Assembly: GCA_028753945.1 (NCBI GenBank)
Contig: JAPNXP010000006.1
Location: forward strand, 4,030,001-4,094,000
DNA from: Hexactinellida sp. DTS-2022
Taxonomy: Eukaryota; Porifera; Hexactinellida
Direction: 5' to 3'
DNA: 64,000 bases
The position numbers were made by a program, and so were the translations under genes. The stretch's first letter is position 1. Every line of letters starts with the position of its first letter. Positions 13,401 to 22,594 of this stretch are shown here, piece by piece. The notes beneath the pieces were generated by a model, which did no database searches, had not been told where the DNA came from, and saw only the letters and a list, made by a program, of their open reading frames with translations.

Positions 13401-16400
13401 TAATCAGATGTATTTCGCTAACTTTCCTTTCCTCCTCCTGCGCTTTCTTTCTCAGCTCATTCAGATGGCTCTGTCTGCGCTCATTAGCGCCCTGCAGCTT
13501 AGCCTGCATCTCCAGTCTCCGCTGTAGTCGCTCCTCGTCCTTGGAAGCTTGTAGTTCCTTTATCTGTAATATAGGATGGTAAAACAATGATTTTTGAATA
13601 GTCAGATTATAACGAAGTGCTTGGGACCTATAAATTTCTTTGTTTATCTACAATAAGGGAGTTATTCATATGGGATATGAGATTAACTGGTATTAACTAT
13701 AGTATAACATCGTTATTAGGAATACAGGTAATACGAACACTATTTCAGTTCCCTTCAAAGTCATTTTAAATACGAATGACACAGGTTGATACGAATTACG
13801 GAAAAAGGCGAACGCATTTTGACGGTCCCCTGGTGTTCGTACTAAATCAAGTCTACTGTACTAAATGAATTCTGTACTTATATATTATATACTTATACCG
13901 TATATTATATAATTATATATCGGCAAATACCGCCCGTTGGTGTTCGTATTAACGAGGTTCTACTGTATTTACAAACGACTCTATAATACACTGTAAAGAT
14001 GTCTTTGGAAACAATGTTATTAGCTATGTTACCTTGATCCTCTGTAGCCTGAGTCTGTCCTGCTTCTCCTGATATATTCTTATTCTCTGCTCCTTGGCTC
14101 TGGTCATTCTCTGCTCCAGAGTCTCTCTGGACTCTCTCGGAGACTTCTTGTTGGAGGAAGCCAGCTTCTCAGACAGCTGTTTCTGTCGATCTGATAGGGA
14201 ACAGGATAAGTGTAGTGAATGCACGTTATAACGTACTAGTATAGCTGAAGTATTAGTACATACTTTGGCTTAATACGCACTACAAAGTCAACTCTCGTTA
14301 TAAAGAAGTGCTCGGGACCGTGGTTTCATTTTGGTATAAGCAGAGTTCGTTATAAGCAGAGTTCGTTATATCCATTTCGTTGTAACCGAAGTTTTGATAA
14401 TGTAATAAGATAGAAGGATTTCCGGACCATTGAACTACTTCGTTATAAGTAGGTACTACGTTATTTCCGACTTGGTTATAACTTATAACGGGAGTTGACT
14501 GTACTAGTATAGTTGTTTCGTATTTGGGAGTCCTCATTTCACTGTGTATCAAGGGTGTTAAAAACTCCCTATTTCGCCTGTATGTTATAATAACTACCGA
14601 CTAACCACGAGACTCTTGTCCCAGCCTGTGGTCTACGCCGCTGGGATAAATAGTACTGAACCCAGGCCCCAGCTCTATACGCTGGTCTGTTATGGTAGTA
14701 TAAGCCCTGTGGCTCCCTTTGTGGGTAGATAGTAGAGGGGAGGGAGAGACAGTACGCGAGGAGCTGTGGCTAATGCTACGCTGTATCACCTGTAAATAAT
14801 GAGAAAATTTACACTTATATTTAATTTTGAAAGGTCATTTATTAATGGGAAAAGTATAAGCTCTGTGACTAATGCTACGCTGTATCACCTGGCTCCATAG
14901 CTGCTGGGGAGGGTCAGTTGTAGGGGATATCTCTTCAGCGGTCTAGTGATAGCGAGAATATTTATAGTCTTATATTAAATATCGAAATGTCATTGTTAAT
15001 GGGAAAATTCCAAAAAAAACCAAGTTTTTTATAAAATTCCCAATATTCTCAAGTATTAAAAAAATTCCAAAAAAACTCCAGTTTTTATAAAATTCCCACT
15101 ATACTCAAGTTTAATAAAATTCCAAAAATATTAAAGTTTTGTTGGATTATTCCAAATATGCTTATAATAATGACGTTTCTCAGTTCTCTGTTAATTTGCT
15201 TCCCCTATTAGCAACTTCGCCAATTAGCAACCAGATTTAGTTGCAAACACGGGGTGCTATTAAGCAACTCCACTAGTATAAGCCCTGTGACTAATGCTAT
15301 GCTATATCACCTGGCTCCAGAGCTGCTGGGGAGGGTCAGTTGTAGGAGATATCTCTTCAGCGGTCTATATATACAGTAGAGATATATATAATAGCGTTAT
15401 AGCAGTGTATTCTCACTAATGCAAATACAGTAACCTCTCGTTATGACGAAGTGAGCAAAGATATATAAATAACGTGTTCAGATTATTAAATGGTCAAAAG
15501 AGCCATTATAGGGAAGATTATATCTAATTTTGGAATTTTCCGCTACTTAATGTTTGAACTGCCCTAAGTTTGCAAACGAATACAGTCAGGTTCTTTTATT
15601 CATACTTCATAATAAGCGAATTCAAAATAATACAAACCCTATGTAAGTTGTTAAATTAGGTCCATAGGGTTTGTTCATTAAAAAAGTTTCAAATTAAGCA
15701 GACGAAAATTGTTCACAGTAGCATGAACACAATTCTTGGTCCCTTGAATGTTCATAATAAAAGAACCTGACTGTATTATCTCACCTGTTCTTCTCCTTTC
15801 TTGCTTTCCTTATCCTCACTCAGATCGGATAGCGAATCATTAACGAATAGAAACTCACTGTTAATAGTACCATTGGGACTATTCCTGGCATTCCTATCTG
15901 TACTATGTGTTGCCATAGTATTCAAACCAGGGACATGGAATGCAAGAGGAGGGATAGCATTTGTAAAATGTATTTCTTCCATCAACTGAGGGGTTAAGCT
16001 AAGAGGCGAGTTGAAAGCGGGCTCATCATTAGCAATGCTATGGTGTGATGAATCAGAGTCTCGAGTAACCTTCCTCTGGAAATGAGATGATATAAGAATA
16101 TAGGCTATATAGTAGAACCTCGTTAGTAAGAACATAAGGGGACCGTCAAAATGTGTTTGCTTTATACGAAGTTTGTATTAAAAGGCTTTGAAGGGGAGTG
16201 AATTAGCGTTTGTATTAAGCTGTTCGTATTAACGAGGTTATACTGTAAATAAATATTATGTAAAGACTATTGGAAAAATCCGATATAATATAGTAGAACC
16301 TGTCAATAATGGTCACCCAAGGGATTTGGCTAAAAATAGCCATTATGTACAGGTGGCCATATACACAGGTTAATTATAATATGGGAAGTTATGTGGGGAC

Positions 16401-17446
16401 CTATTCTAAGTAGCCGTTATAGACAATTCTACTGTATTTGAAAATTTAGATTTTATAATAAGAAATAAAATAATTGCGAAATTATATTGTAGATCTACGT
16501 TGAATGTTAATAAATTTTGATTAATTAGTTAAGATTTAATTTCTTTGAGAAGTACCTTGGCTTGAGATGAAGTTAGTTTTGAATGCAAATCAAAGAACTC
16601 TCTATTGGAATTAATTAAGATATCCAATATGAGTTGACAGTCCGATACACTCTTTTCTGACTCACAATATCTATAAAGGTCAATAATAAATAGATACAGT
16701 AGACTCCGCTTAGTTGGGTCATTTCCCCAGGCAAATAAAGGCAATATAAGTTAATAGAAATATTTTTGTTTGTTTGGGTCAATTTCGATTAATGAGTCAA
16801 AATGTTGTTATTTGTGTGCAAATTTTGCGTTTAATTAATTAATTGGCTCAACATTTGGTTAACCAACAAAATTTGTATTGAAAATACTTTGAAGGAGACT
16901 GAAATAGTGTACGTATTAACCGTGTTCATATTAACCTATACCATTTGTATTGAAAAGGCTTTGAAAGATAATGAAATAATGTTCGTAATAACCGGAAATT
17001 TATTATAACCGTGTTCCTACTAACGAGGTTCTACTGTAGTACCTATAAATATCTCTGAGAATATAATTCAGTTGTTCCACCCAACTGCTACTATCCTTAG
17101 GCCTGGGAGTGACAGAAGTCTCATTACTATGCCTATCCTGCGATGACGTAATACTCTGCATATCAAGACCATCCATTGACTCTGTCCTGTCACTAGCATC
17201 GATCACATATTGATTATAACCTGTTGGTGGGTATTCATAGAACTGTGGTAGTTCTTGGAACAATCCTATTCCCATTTGTGGATATGTGGTATCAACAGGC
17301 ATAAGTGTATAGGGAGTAGGTGGCAGGCATTGTAGCATAGGTGGTTGTGATGGAATGAAGAAGTTAAGGGGACCGTTGATATTGTTGGATGGTAGGAACA
17401 TTTGTTCTGGTAGTGGTAGAAGTTGGAAACCGTCCAGAGAAGCCAT
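4428..17446 (-). CDS. SCAPER: SCAPER, S-phase cyclin A-associated protein in the ER
   Basis: Scaffold linked to cyclin A in the ER and, in human genetics, to cilia and retina. Exons on minus: 17446-17043, 16670-16556, 16075-15785, (15364-15311 and/or 14942-14889), 14789-14606, 14190-14033, 13563-13396, 12964-12830, 6791-6606, 6335-4428. Joins are in phase and give 1182 aa without the two 54-nt exons. The N-terminal helix (LRDIYRYCESEKSVSDC) matches the conserved vertebrate SCAPER segment. A Lys/Glu-rich coiled coil follows (exons 14190-6606), then a C2H2 finger (CKICN ... HFRSSRHH) and the conserved C-terminal helical region (LLHQLILSVGYFV, SGRLPTILQ, LKNILFPTLIAS). Human SCAPER is about 1400 aa; the low-complexity N-terminal part is shorter here. 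The intron 6792-12829 houses a whole receptor tyrosine kinase gene on the other strand. Confidence 0.95.
6437..6600. repeat. dispersed repeat with aggtgcc(a/c)ag core
   Basis: Shares tcaaggtgct ... atttaggtgccaag with 33560-33720 (reverse complement) and gaggtgccaagat with about 27650. Non-pogo, no clear termini. Lies in the SCAPER intron 6336-6605, which has no pogo-like MITE. Confidence 0.5.
6792..8300. other. gene-free stretch upstream of the nested RTK
   Basis: Inside a SCAPER intron. Holds a family D MITE (7059-7214), a family B MITE (7870-8033, acagtcaggtctgcttaatg ... taacctggctgta) and a family L fragment near 8050-8100 (gcgttacataacgtttgaac). I see no coding exon at 7215-7869. The RTK promoter must lie near the 3' end of this stretch. 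Confidence 0.6.
8301..12376 (+). CDS. receptor tyrosine kinase with Frizzled-like CRD and SRCR ectodomain, nested in a SCAPER intron
   Basis: Exons 8301-9144, 9537-10700, 11178-12376; phases join and give 1068 aa. Signal peptide (LLCIFLLQALTHA); a Frizzled-type cysteine-rich domain at about 20-150 (CLYLYTPC, RFCEISC); SRCR-like segments at about 200-430 (GNESKLDDC, LATFNCLGNEARIFQC); one TM helix near 445-467 (MIILVSSIIILCLVITI); kinase at about 595-880; tail of about 190 aa. Kinase residues are intact: GEGAFG loop, AIK lysine, HRDLAARN, DFG, activation loop DDYYR and WMAPE, so it should be active. The loop tyrosines resemble the insulin-receptor/ROR/Trk group. The ligand is unknown; the CRD might bind Wnt or lipid (inference). 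Exon 2 is taken from the acceptor cttcag at 9536; the acceptor at 9505 breaks the frame. No orthologue is named because this domain mix is not one I can match to a single family. Confidence 0.9.
9174..9457. mobile_element. family E and family F MITEs in RTK intron 1
   Basis: E at 9174-9300 starts tacagtagatgccggatata and is degenerate at its right end. F at 9302-9457 starts tacagtcgactccgcttaat and ends aagcggagtctactgta. Together they fill most of the intron 9145-9536. Confidence 0.75.
10798..10971. mobile_element. family G MITE in RTK intron 2
   Basis: Starts tagattctcgttaatatg and ends tagtctactgt; contains ggttaatacgaattccgg and cagtcccctggtgttcg. Lies in the intron 10701-11177. Confidence 0.7.
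12377..12829. other. region between RTK stop and SCAPER exon, with MITEs
   Basis: RTK 3' flank on plus, SCAPER intron on minus. Contains a partial family G copy at 12538-12620 (acagtagactctcgttaata) and a full family C copy at 12639-12793 (cagtggtgttcgcgtaagtc ... gcgaacaccactgta). No other gene is seen. Confidence 0.65.
13028..13372. mobile_element. inverted pair of family B MITEs
   Basis: Copy 1 (13028-13195) is inverted relative to copy 2 (13194-13372); both carry cccaatttaacaacttacat or its complement. They lie back to back in the SCAPER intron 12965-13395. Copy 2 has lost the terminal-proximal cgtctgcttaatatg block, so the palindrome is imperfect. Confidence 0.8.
13699..13966. mobile_element. 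family A MITE plus a terminal A fragment
   Basis: Full copy 13699-13860 (tatagtataacatcgttatt ... aagtctactgta), followed by a fragment at about 13930-13966 (ggtgttcgtattaacgaggt then tctactgta). SCAPER intron 13564-14032. Confidence 0.7.
14284..14503. mobile_element. family D MITE with extra internal words
   Basis: Begins gtcaactctcgttataaag and ends cttataacgggagttgactg, then ta. Between them are five or more cgttataagc/cgttatatcc words, more than in the standard D copy. SCAPER intron 14191-14605. Confidence 0.75.
14855..15366 (-). other. SCAPER: tandem duplicated 54-nt SCAPER exon with duplicated partial exon 4
   Basis: Two 54-nt exon-like blocks, 15364-15311 and 14942-14889, each have an upstream AG (tatatag, cactag) and a downstream CAG/GTGATA donor, and both enter and leave in phase 0. 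They translate to the same 18 residues (TAEEISPTTDPPQQLWSQ) and differ only by synonymous changes. Each is followed by sequence homologous to the start of the real exon 4 (GTGATACAGCG..), with an internal deletion joining the two SH codons before RAYT. In the first copy this tail has an in-frame stop (GTG ATA TAG). Either or both blocks could be spliced between exon 3 and exon 4. Confidence 0.75.
14995..15150. repeat. tandem repeat, ~55-bp aaaattcc unit
   Basis: About 2.5 copies of a unit containing aaaattccaaaaaaa, gttttttataaaattccc and ctcaagt, lying between the two 54-nt SCAPER exon copies. Confidence 0.7.
15581..15775. mobile_element. family B MITE
   Basis: Tacagtcaggttcttttatt ... aagaacctgactgta with cctatgtaagttgttaaatt. 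Its right end lies 8 bases into the SCAPER intron from the donor at 15784. Confidence 0.85.
16109..16436. mobile_element. family A and family K MITEs
   Basis: A at 16109-16247 (agtagaacctcgttagtaag ... cgaggttatactgta). K at 16291-16436 (tagtagaacctgtcaataat ... gacaattctactgta), the only K copy seen; its words are AATAATGG, CCATTATG and GCCGTTAT. SCAPER intron 16076-16555. Confidence 0.75.
16695..17038. mobile_element. family F fragment and family A MITE
   Basis: F begins tacagtagactccgcttagt at 16695 and fades near 16860. A sequence at about 16870-17038 ends aacgaggttctactgta, four bases inside the intron from the SCAPER exon 1 donor at 17042. Confidence 0.65.
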
Positions 17447-18143
17447 TCAATGCTAATGGGATTCAATCAGGGAATTTATTATAGACATTCAAGGGACCGA
17501 ATATTTTGTATATAGTAGAGATTTTATTAAGGGCCGTTCAAACGTTACGTAACGATTCCAAAAGGGAGGGAGTCAACCAATGTGTTAAAGATTATCCATT
17601 TTGTATTACGAAATGTTAAAAAAGTGTAACATAGGGAGGGGGTGTAAAATTTCCTAGAATTTTGCGATACGTAACGTTTGAACTGCCCCTTATAAGTCGA
17701 ACTGAAATTAATACAAAACTTATGTAAGTTCCTATTGGGACCATAAAGCTTGTTAATAAAAAAGTTTTTCACATTAAGCAGACGAAAAATTGTTCACAAT
17801 AAGCAGACCTGACTTATATCGTATTGGAATCTATTGTACAGAAGAATACCAAAATTTGTATTAATTAAAGACCGGTCTAATCAGGTTAAAACTGACCGTA
17901 CTTAAATTCTTAAAGGCCTGAATTTGTACACTAAAATGATGATTTGTATAAGTCTATGGTAACTGTTGTAAGTCGTAATCCTATTATACAATCTATGACG
18001 TATACACATAAAACTCTGATTGCATTGTTATTAACTGTTGCATAGCAAAATATATATTTTAATAATATCACTCATTACACTCTACAGGAAATCCAATTAT
18101 GTATACTGCCTTACCTGATACAGTCACTGATTATAATTTTACA
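17447..18143. mobile_element. intergenic: family B MITE split by a family L element
   Basis: Intergenic between SCAPER start and RPS6KC1-like stop. B sequence (gacattcaagggaccgaat ... aagcagacctgact, about 17468-17818) is interrupted at 17530-17690 by L, which begins gggccgttcaaacgttacg and ends cgtaacgtttgaactgcccc. L has longer GC-richer termini than the pogo-like set and is probably a different transposon type. Nothing further is seen at 17819-18143 beyond AT-rich DNA. Confidence 0.7.
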
Positions 18144-21100
18144 CTAAAAATGCTTTTCCTCAGAACTCTGAATTGTGAATGTAGATGTTCTCAATCGAGA
18201 CCAGTCAATATTATTAAAAATAGCATGCTGTTTTAGTGTATTAGCATAATGCATTCTTTCTGACGAATTCACTGTGATAAGTTGTGAAATGAGAGAACAC
18301 ACGAGATCTCTGTTAAGCGTAGAATGTAAGAAACACTTTGTTGGGAAATATAGACATTGACCCTCCCTGAATCCTTCAGGGTGAGTATGCATTAAACTTT
18401 GCCCTGTCACGAGTTCATAGCAAATAGCGCCTAGACTCCACCAATCAGCTGACTCAGAATAAACAGGTGTCACGGGGTGAGTACACTCCGGGGCTAAATA
18501 AGGGAGGGTCCTAAGGTCGTGTAGACGGTCTGGTGTATCCTCCCAACGAATGGGGTATGTTAGCTTTATAGAATTGTTTGATTTGGAAATAAGAACGTCC
18601 CATGGGCATAGGTGGAGATAGAAGAGACCTAATGAAATGTGGTAAATACAGTGGTGTCGTCTAATAGCAATATTGCTCTATTAGCAATATTATATTATAT
18701 ATATTGCTCTTTCAGCAAGTTATTTATAGTCTCCAAGCGAAAAGTTCGTGCGTTGAATTTCGAAAATTCGTTTCAGCCCTACTAACAACTAAGTGTCTAC
18801 TGTAATTCCTTATTTATTCAGCTACATACTATAGTGAACTCCCGTTATAACGAAATACCTGCTTATAACGAATATTCGGATATAACGAAGGGATTTACAG
18901 GTCCCAAGCACTTCGTTATAACGAGAGTTCACTGTATACGATGATGATGACGAGACAGAAAAAATAAAACCCCGGTTTCGACTGTATCCACTTACCTATT
19001 AAATGCAGTTCCTCTAGTGTACTTATTAACTGTGTTGTCCATCGTATAAAATCATCCCCTCTCGTCTGTAGGAAATCTCCCTTGTAATATTGAGCAGCAA
19101 TTGTATGCAAGTCAGTACCCTCTATGTATTCAAGCATTAAGTATAGCAAATGAGAACTTTGTACTGAACCCAATAACTGTACTATATTGGGGTGTGGAGC
19201 TGAATGCATTAAGTTACGAGACATCTTTATATGTCTGTGTCGGATATCGGCAAAGTTAATCTTACATTTTTGTACCGTTTTAAGGAGAAAAGGACGTTGA
19301 CCTGAATCAATATTTTTTGAAGATTGTACAAGTAAGAATTTGTTTTTGACAATTTCTATTACTCTGAGCTCATCAAGTGTAATAGGGATTTTGAATATCT
19401 GTTTATTTGCAATATTTTCTGGTTTATTATTTAATTCACTCTGAAGATTGACTTCATTTAACTGCGTTTTAACTTGTTCAGCATAAGTAAGGTACTTTTT
19501 AAGAGAAGCTCTAAGTTTCTTTCTATAGTTAGGATCTAAATTCTGATTCCTTGTAGCTTCAAAAAACATTTCTATAGCATTTTCTAACAAAGTGAGTCCT
19601 TCTTCTAACTTTCCCTGTTTGCAAAGTTCTATGCCAGAACTGTATAACTCACCACCTTGAGTGACACCTTCAAATCCTGCGATTGAGTTCTCTTCAGAAT
19701 TTGAAATATTAACCGGGTTGGGACAGGGAATTTCCTCATTTATAACATCATTCGTTTGGTTAATATTTAATGGTAATGTCTCGTATACAGAGTGAATTGA
19801 TTTACTCTGTTGTTGTTGTTGTTGTTTTTTCTTTGCTTTTGAATGTTGTCTTGTTTGTTTTTCTAATTCTTTCAAAGCATTTTCTGTCTCATCAGCTACA
19901 TTCGTCCACCATTCAGGTAAAACTGAATCACTTTGTTCCACAACACAATTTTCATTCTCTATCACATTATCCATATCACTAGTCACTATAGGAATAACAT
20001 CTTTATCCGTATCACTAAAAATACCATCAGTACAAAGTAATACAGGATCTTGAATATCATTATTAACATTTTCATTTTCATCACAGCTAAATGGCTGTAA
20101 CAATGGGTCTAATACCAAAGGGGTATTAATAGAATCAAACTCCACATCTCCTTGATAGCTATCATCAGAGCCTGAATATATACACTCAGTATTCTCAATA
20201 GATTCGCTAGAAAAACAATATTCTGTGTCTGACTCCAAAATAAGGAGAGATTGGTAGGGACTTATATAAGTTGTTTCGTAGCATTCAGTAGACAGTTCGT
20301 TAGATTTGTTAGAGTTATCATTATTGCTATCTTCCTTATCAGGAATGGGAAGAGATGTTTGGGGGTCTGTTGTGTTCTCTTGGCTGCTGGACATCTCTCT
20401 CTCTATTAAATAGCATTAATTAAATATACAGTAAGGTAGCATATAATACTGCAGTAAACTCCCCCGTTATAACCAAAATTGTGTTCATAATAGAGAGACT
20501 TAATAAAAAGCTAAGTTAACTTATACAAATCCTATGTAAACTCTTAATTGGATCCATAGGGCTTGTTCATAATAAAAAGATGTACATATTAAGCAGGAGA
20601 AAAATTGTTTATAACAAGTTGTTTATAAATTATTTATACCTGACTGAGGCGTATAATAATGTATGTTAATATGTGTAAGTAAGTACGTACATACCACTTT
20701 CCTGGAATGAATACGAGCTCTTAAAAGAAGTATCTTTTCTATCATTTTCGAAAAGAGGATTGTTGTTAGTTGGTTGAGAGTATGTGGTGTGTCTCAGTTT
20801 TGGAAAACTCAGCCTTTCTATGCCAATGTTTGGGAGACTGGTTCTCCTAGTTGTTTGACTCAAGAATTCTGTGAATTCCGTTGAACATAGAATATCTCTT
20901 GATTGGGAAATATCTTTGAAAAATTTGGAAATATTATGTTTTCTTGTTGCAATAATCTAAACAGAAAATCTACTGTAGAACCTTGTTAGTACGAACACGG
21001 TTAATACGAACATTATTTCAGTCCCCTTCAAAGCCTTTCAATATAAAGGACACCGGTTAATACGAATTCCGGATAAGGCGAACTCATTTTGACTATCCCC

Positions 21101-22006
21101 TGGTGTTCGTACTAACGAGGTTATACTGTATTTATAATTGAAAATGTGTTGGTTATTAAAATTATAAATACAGTAATGTGACTAAAATAGATTGTAAAAT
21201 TGCTTTGTCTGTTTATGCAGCAAATAAATATAGCTTAGGTCAGTGTTGTAGTGCTTAAATCCACATTCCATTGAACAGGTATCATCACTATGAGAAATTT
21301 AACAATGTATATTGGTTGGCCACATTAATTATCATGATTTATTTTATAGCATTGTTATACCTTGGATGGTTAACAATAAAGACAGCGAATTTTTCTACAT
21401 CTATCAGTCAATTGTGGAATCCTAAATTGGAATAAGCATAGCCTACGGTTTAAGTTTTGAAATTGTATGATAAAAATCAGAATAATTGAATTTACAGTAG
21501 AACCCCTTTAGTACGAACACCAGGGGACCGTCAAAATCCGTTCGCCTTATCCGGAATTCGTATTAACCGGTGTCATTTGTATTGAAAATGCTTTGAAGGG
21601 GACTGAAATAGTGTTCGTATATTAACTTTTTATTTCCTTTAAAGTAAATTTCCTAATTAGTTAATTGCAAGGCAAGCTAATAGCCAATATAGCTATTATT
21701 GGATTAATGCTGTATTTCTTATAACTTTTGCTTACCAGCACCAACCTCAGGCTTGAATCGATCAAGATAAGATCCCTTCGGTAGTTCACTTAACTTCACA
21801 AAGGAATGTCTCTTAGACAGGAGTTTATACAGATCTCTAACTTCACTGTATCTTCTCCAAATAATTTGAATTCCTTTCTTCCTTAATTCAACATTATCGT
21901 TGATATCCTCAACAACTGAATAGGATATTTCATAGAATGTTATTCCTGTTGGAGATAACTTTGTGTTCTCAACAGTAAATGTATAGTGAATATTGCTAGC
22001 TGTCAT
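18144..22006 (-). CDS. RPS6KC1: RPS6KC1-like PX-MIT-pseudokinase protein
   Basis: Endosomal phosphoinositide-binding protein of the RPK118 type. Exons: 22006-21736 (PX, WRRYSEVRDLYKLLSKRH), 20956-20695 (PX end and linker), 20402-18996 (acidic Ser/Asn-rich region, CAA-coded Gln run, MIT helices ELCKQGKLEEGLTLLENAIE, then kinase N-lobe), 18628-18144 (kinase C-lobe, ADWWSLGAICYELVTG). The phase does not close between exon 1 (one base left) and the 20956 exon (phase 0), so a small exon is missing between 20957 and 21735. The catalytic loop reads LCPWDVLI instead of HRDLKxxN and the DFG position reads TYP, so this is a pseudokinase, as in the second kinase-like region of the human protein. A conserved lysine (FLLKTVQK) is kept. 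PX + MIT + degenerate kinase is specific to this family. Confidence 0.85.
18648..18985. mobile_element. family C, family D and family I fragment in one RPS6KC1 intron
   Basis: C 18648-18804 (tacagtggtgtcgtctaata ... gtgtctactgta), D 18831-18936 (atagtgaactcccgttataa ... gagagttcactgta) and a solo family I end at about 18957-18985 (aaaaccccggtttcgactgta). All lie in the intron 18629-18995; the I end stops 10 bases from the donor. Confidence 0.75.
20450..20650. mobile_element. family B MITE with a family D-like end
   Basis: Starts with a D-type end (gcagtaaactcccccgttat) that passes directly into B sequence (aaaattgtgttcataatag ... cctgactg). It looks chimeric. RPS6KC1 intron 20403-20694. Confidence 0.6.
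20971..21130. mobile_element. family A MITE
   Basis: Ctgtagaaccttgttagtac ... aacgaggttatactgta, with ccggataaggcgaac and caccggttaatacgaattcc. RPS6KC1 intron 20957-21735. Confidence 0.85.
21493..21625. mobile_element. family A MITE, right end lost
   Basis: Starts tacagtagaacccctttagt and keeps the central ttgtattgaaaatgctttga block; the right terminus is missing after gtgttcgtatattaac. Confidence 0.75.
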
Positions 22007-22594
22007 TCTGTTGTAAACAAGCTTATAGGAATAATAGAAGGAAATGAGTTGCAGTGCTTTTTTAAAGATTTGAATAAATGCTAGAGAATTTTCGTCTAAA
22101 TTCCCAATATCATATTCATATGTACAACAAATGAGTCCATTGCCAAAATTAGTGTAAAATTTACATTCAAAGACGGTCTGAAAATATTGTGAATGGGAAT
22201 CTTAATATAGTAGAATTCCTTTCGAAAAATAGGAATATTTAGGCCCAGTGTCTACAGAGATTATAGTTATTTAAAATCAAATTAATTGTTCTCAGAAAAA
22301 ATAGTATTTAGTAAATGTTTGCAAAAATAATATGTATTTATAAGATATACCCTCACTTAGTATAATATTACTCCCATATACAAATAGAATAGCATTGCAA
22401 AGTTATTTGCAATACTACAGAAAATAAATATATTTATTTGTACTATAATCAGAAATAGAAGATGGAAAGAGGTATAAACTAATTCTAAACTAATCTCACT
22501 GAAAAGGAATTGACTCAGTGATTCAACTATCAGAAATTAAGAATTACAATATTCAGTATATCTACGGGTATTTCGCTAACAACAAATCCAACAA
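22007..22594. other. intergenic, no feature recognised
   Basis: AT-rich spacer between the PX-kinase start and the nucleolin-like stop. I see no MITE with intact ends and no coding exon. Confidence 0.5.

Noticed and set aside
21367-21406. Possible missing RPS6KC1 micro-exon (VEKFAVFIVNHP on minus)
   Set aside because: Looks like a PX C-terminal helix and has AG/GT borders, but its length does not close the phase with the next exon, so it is not claimed.
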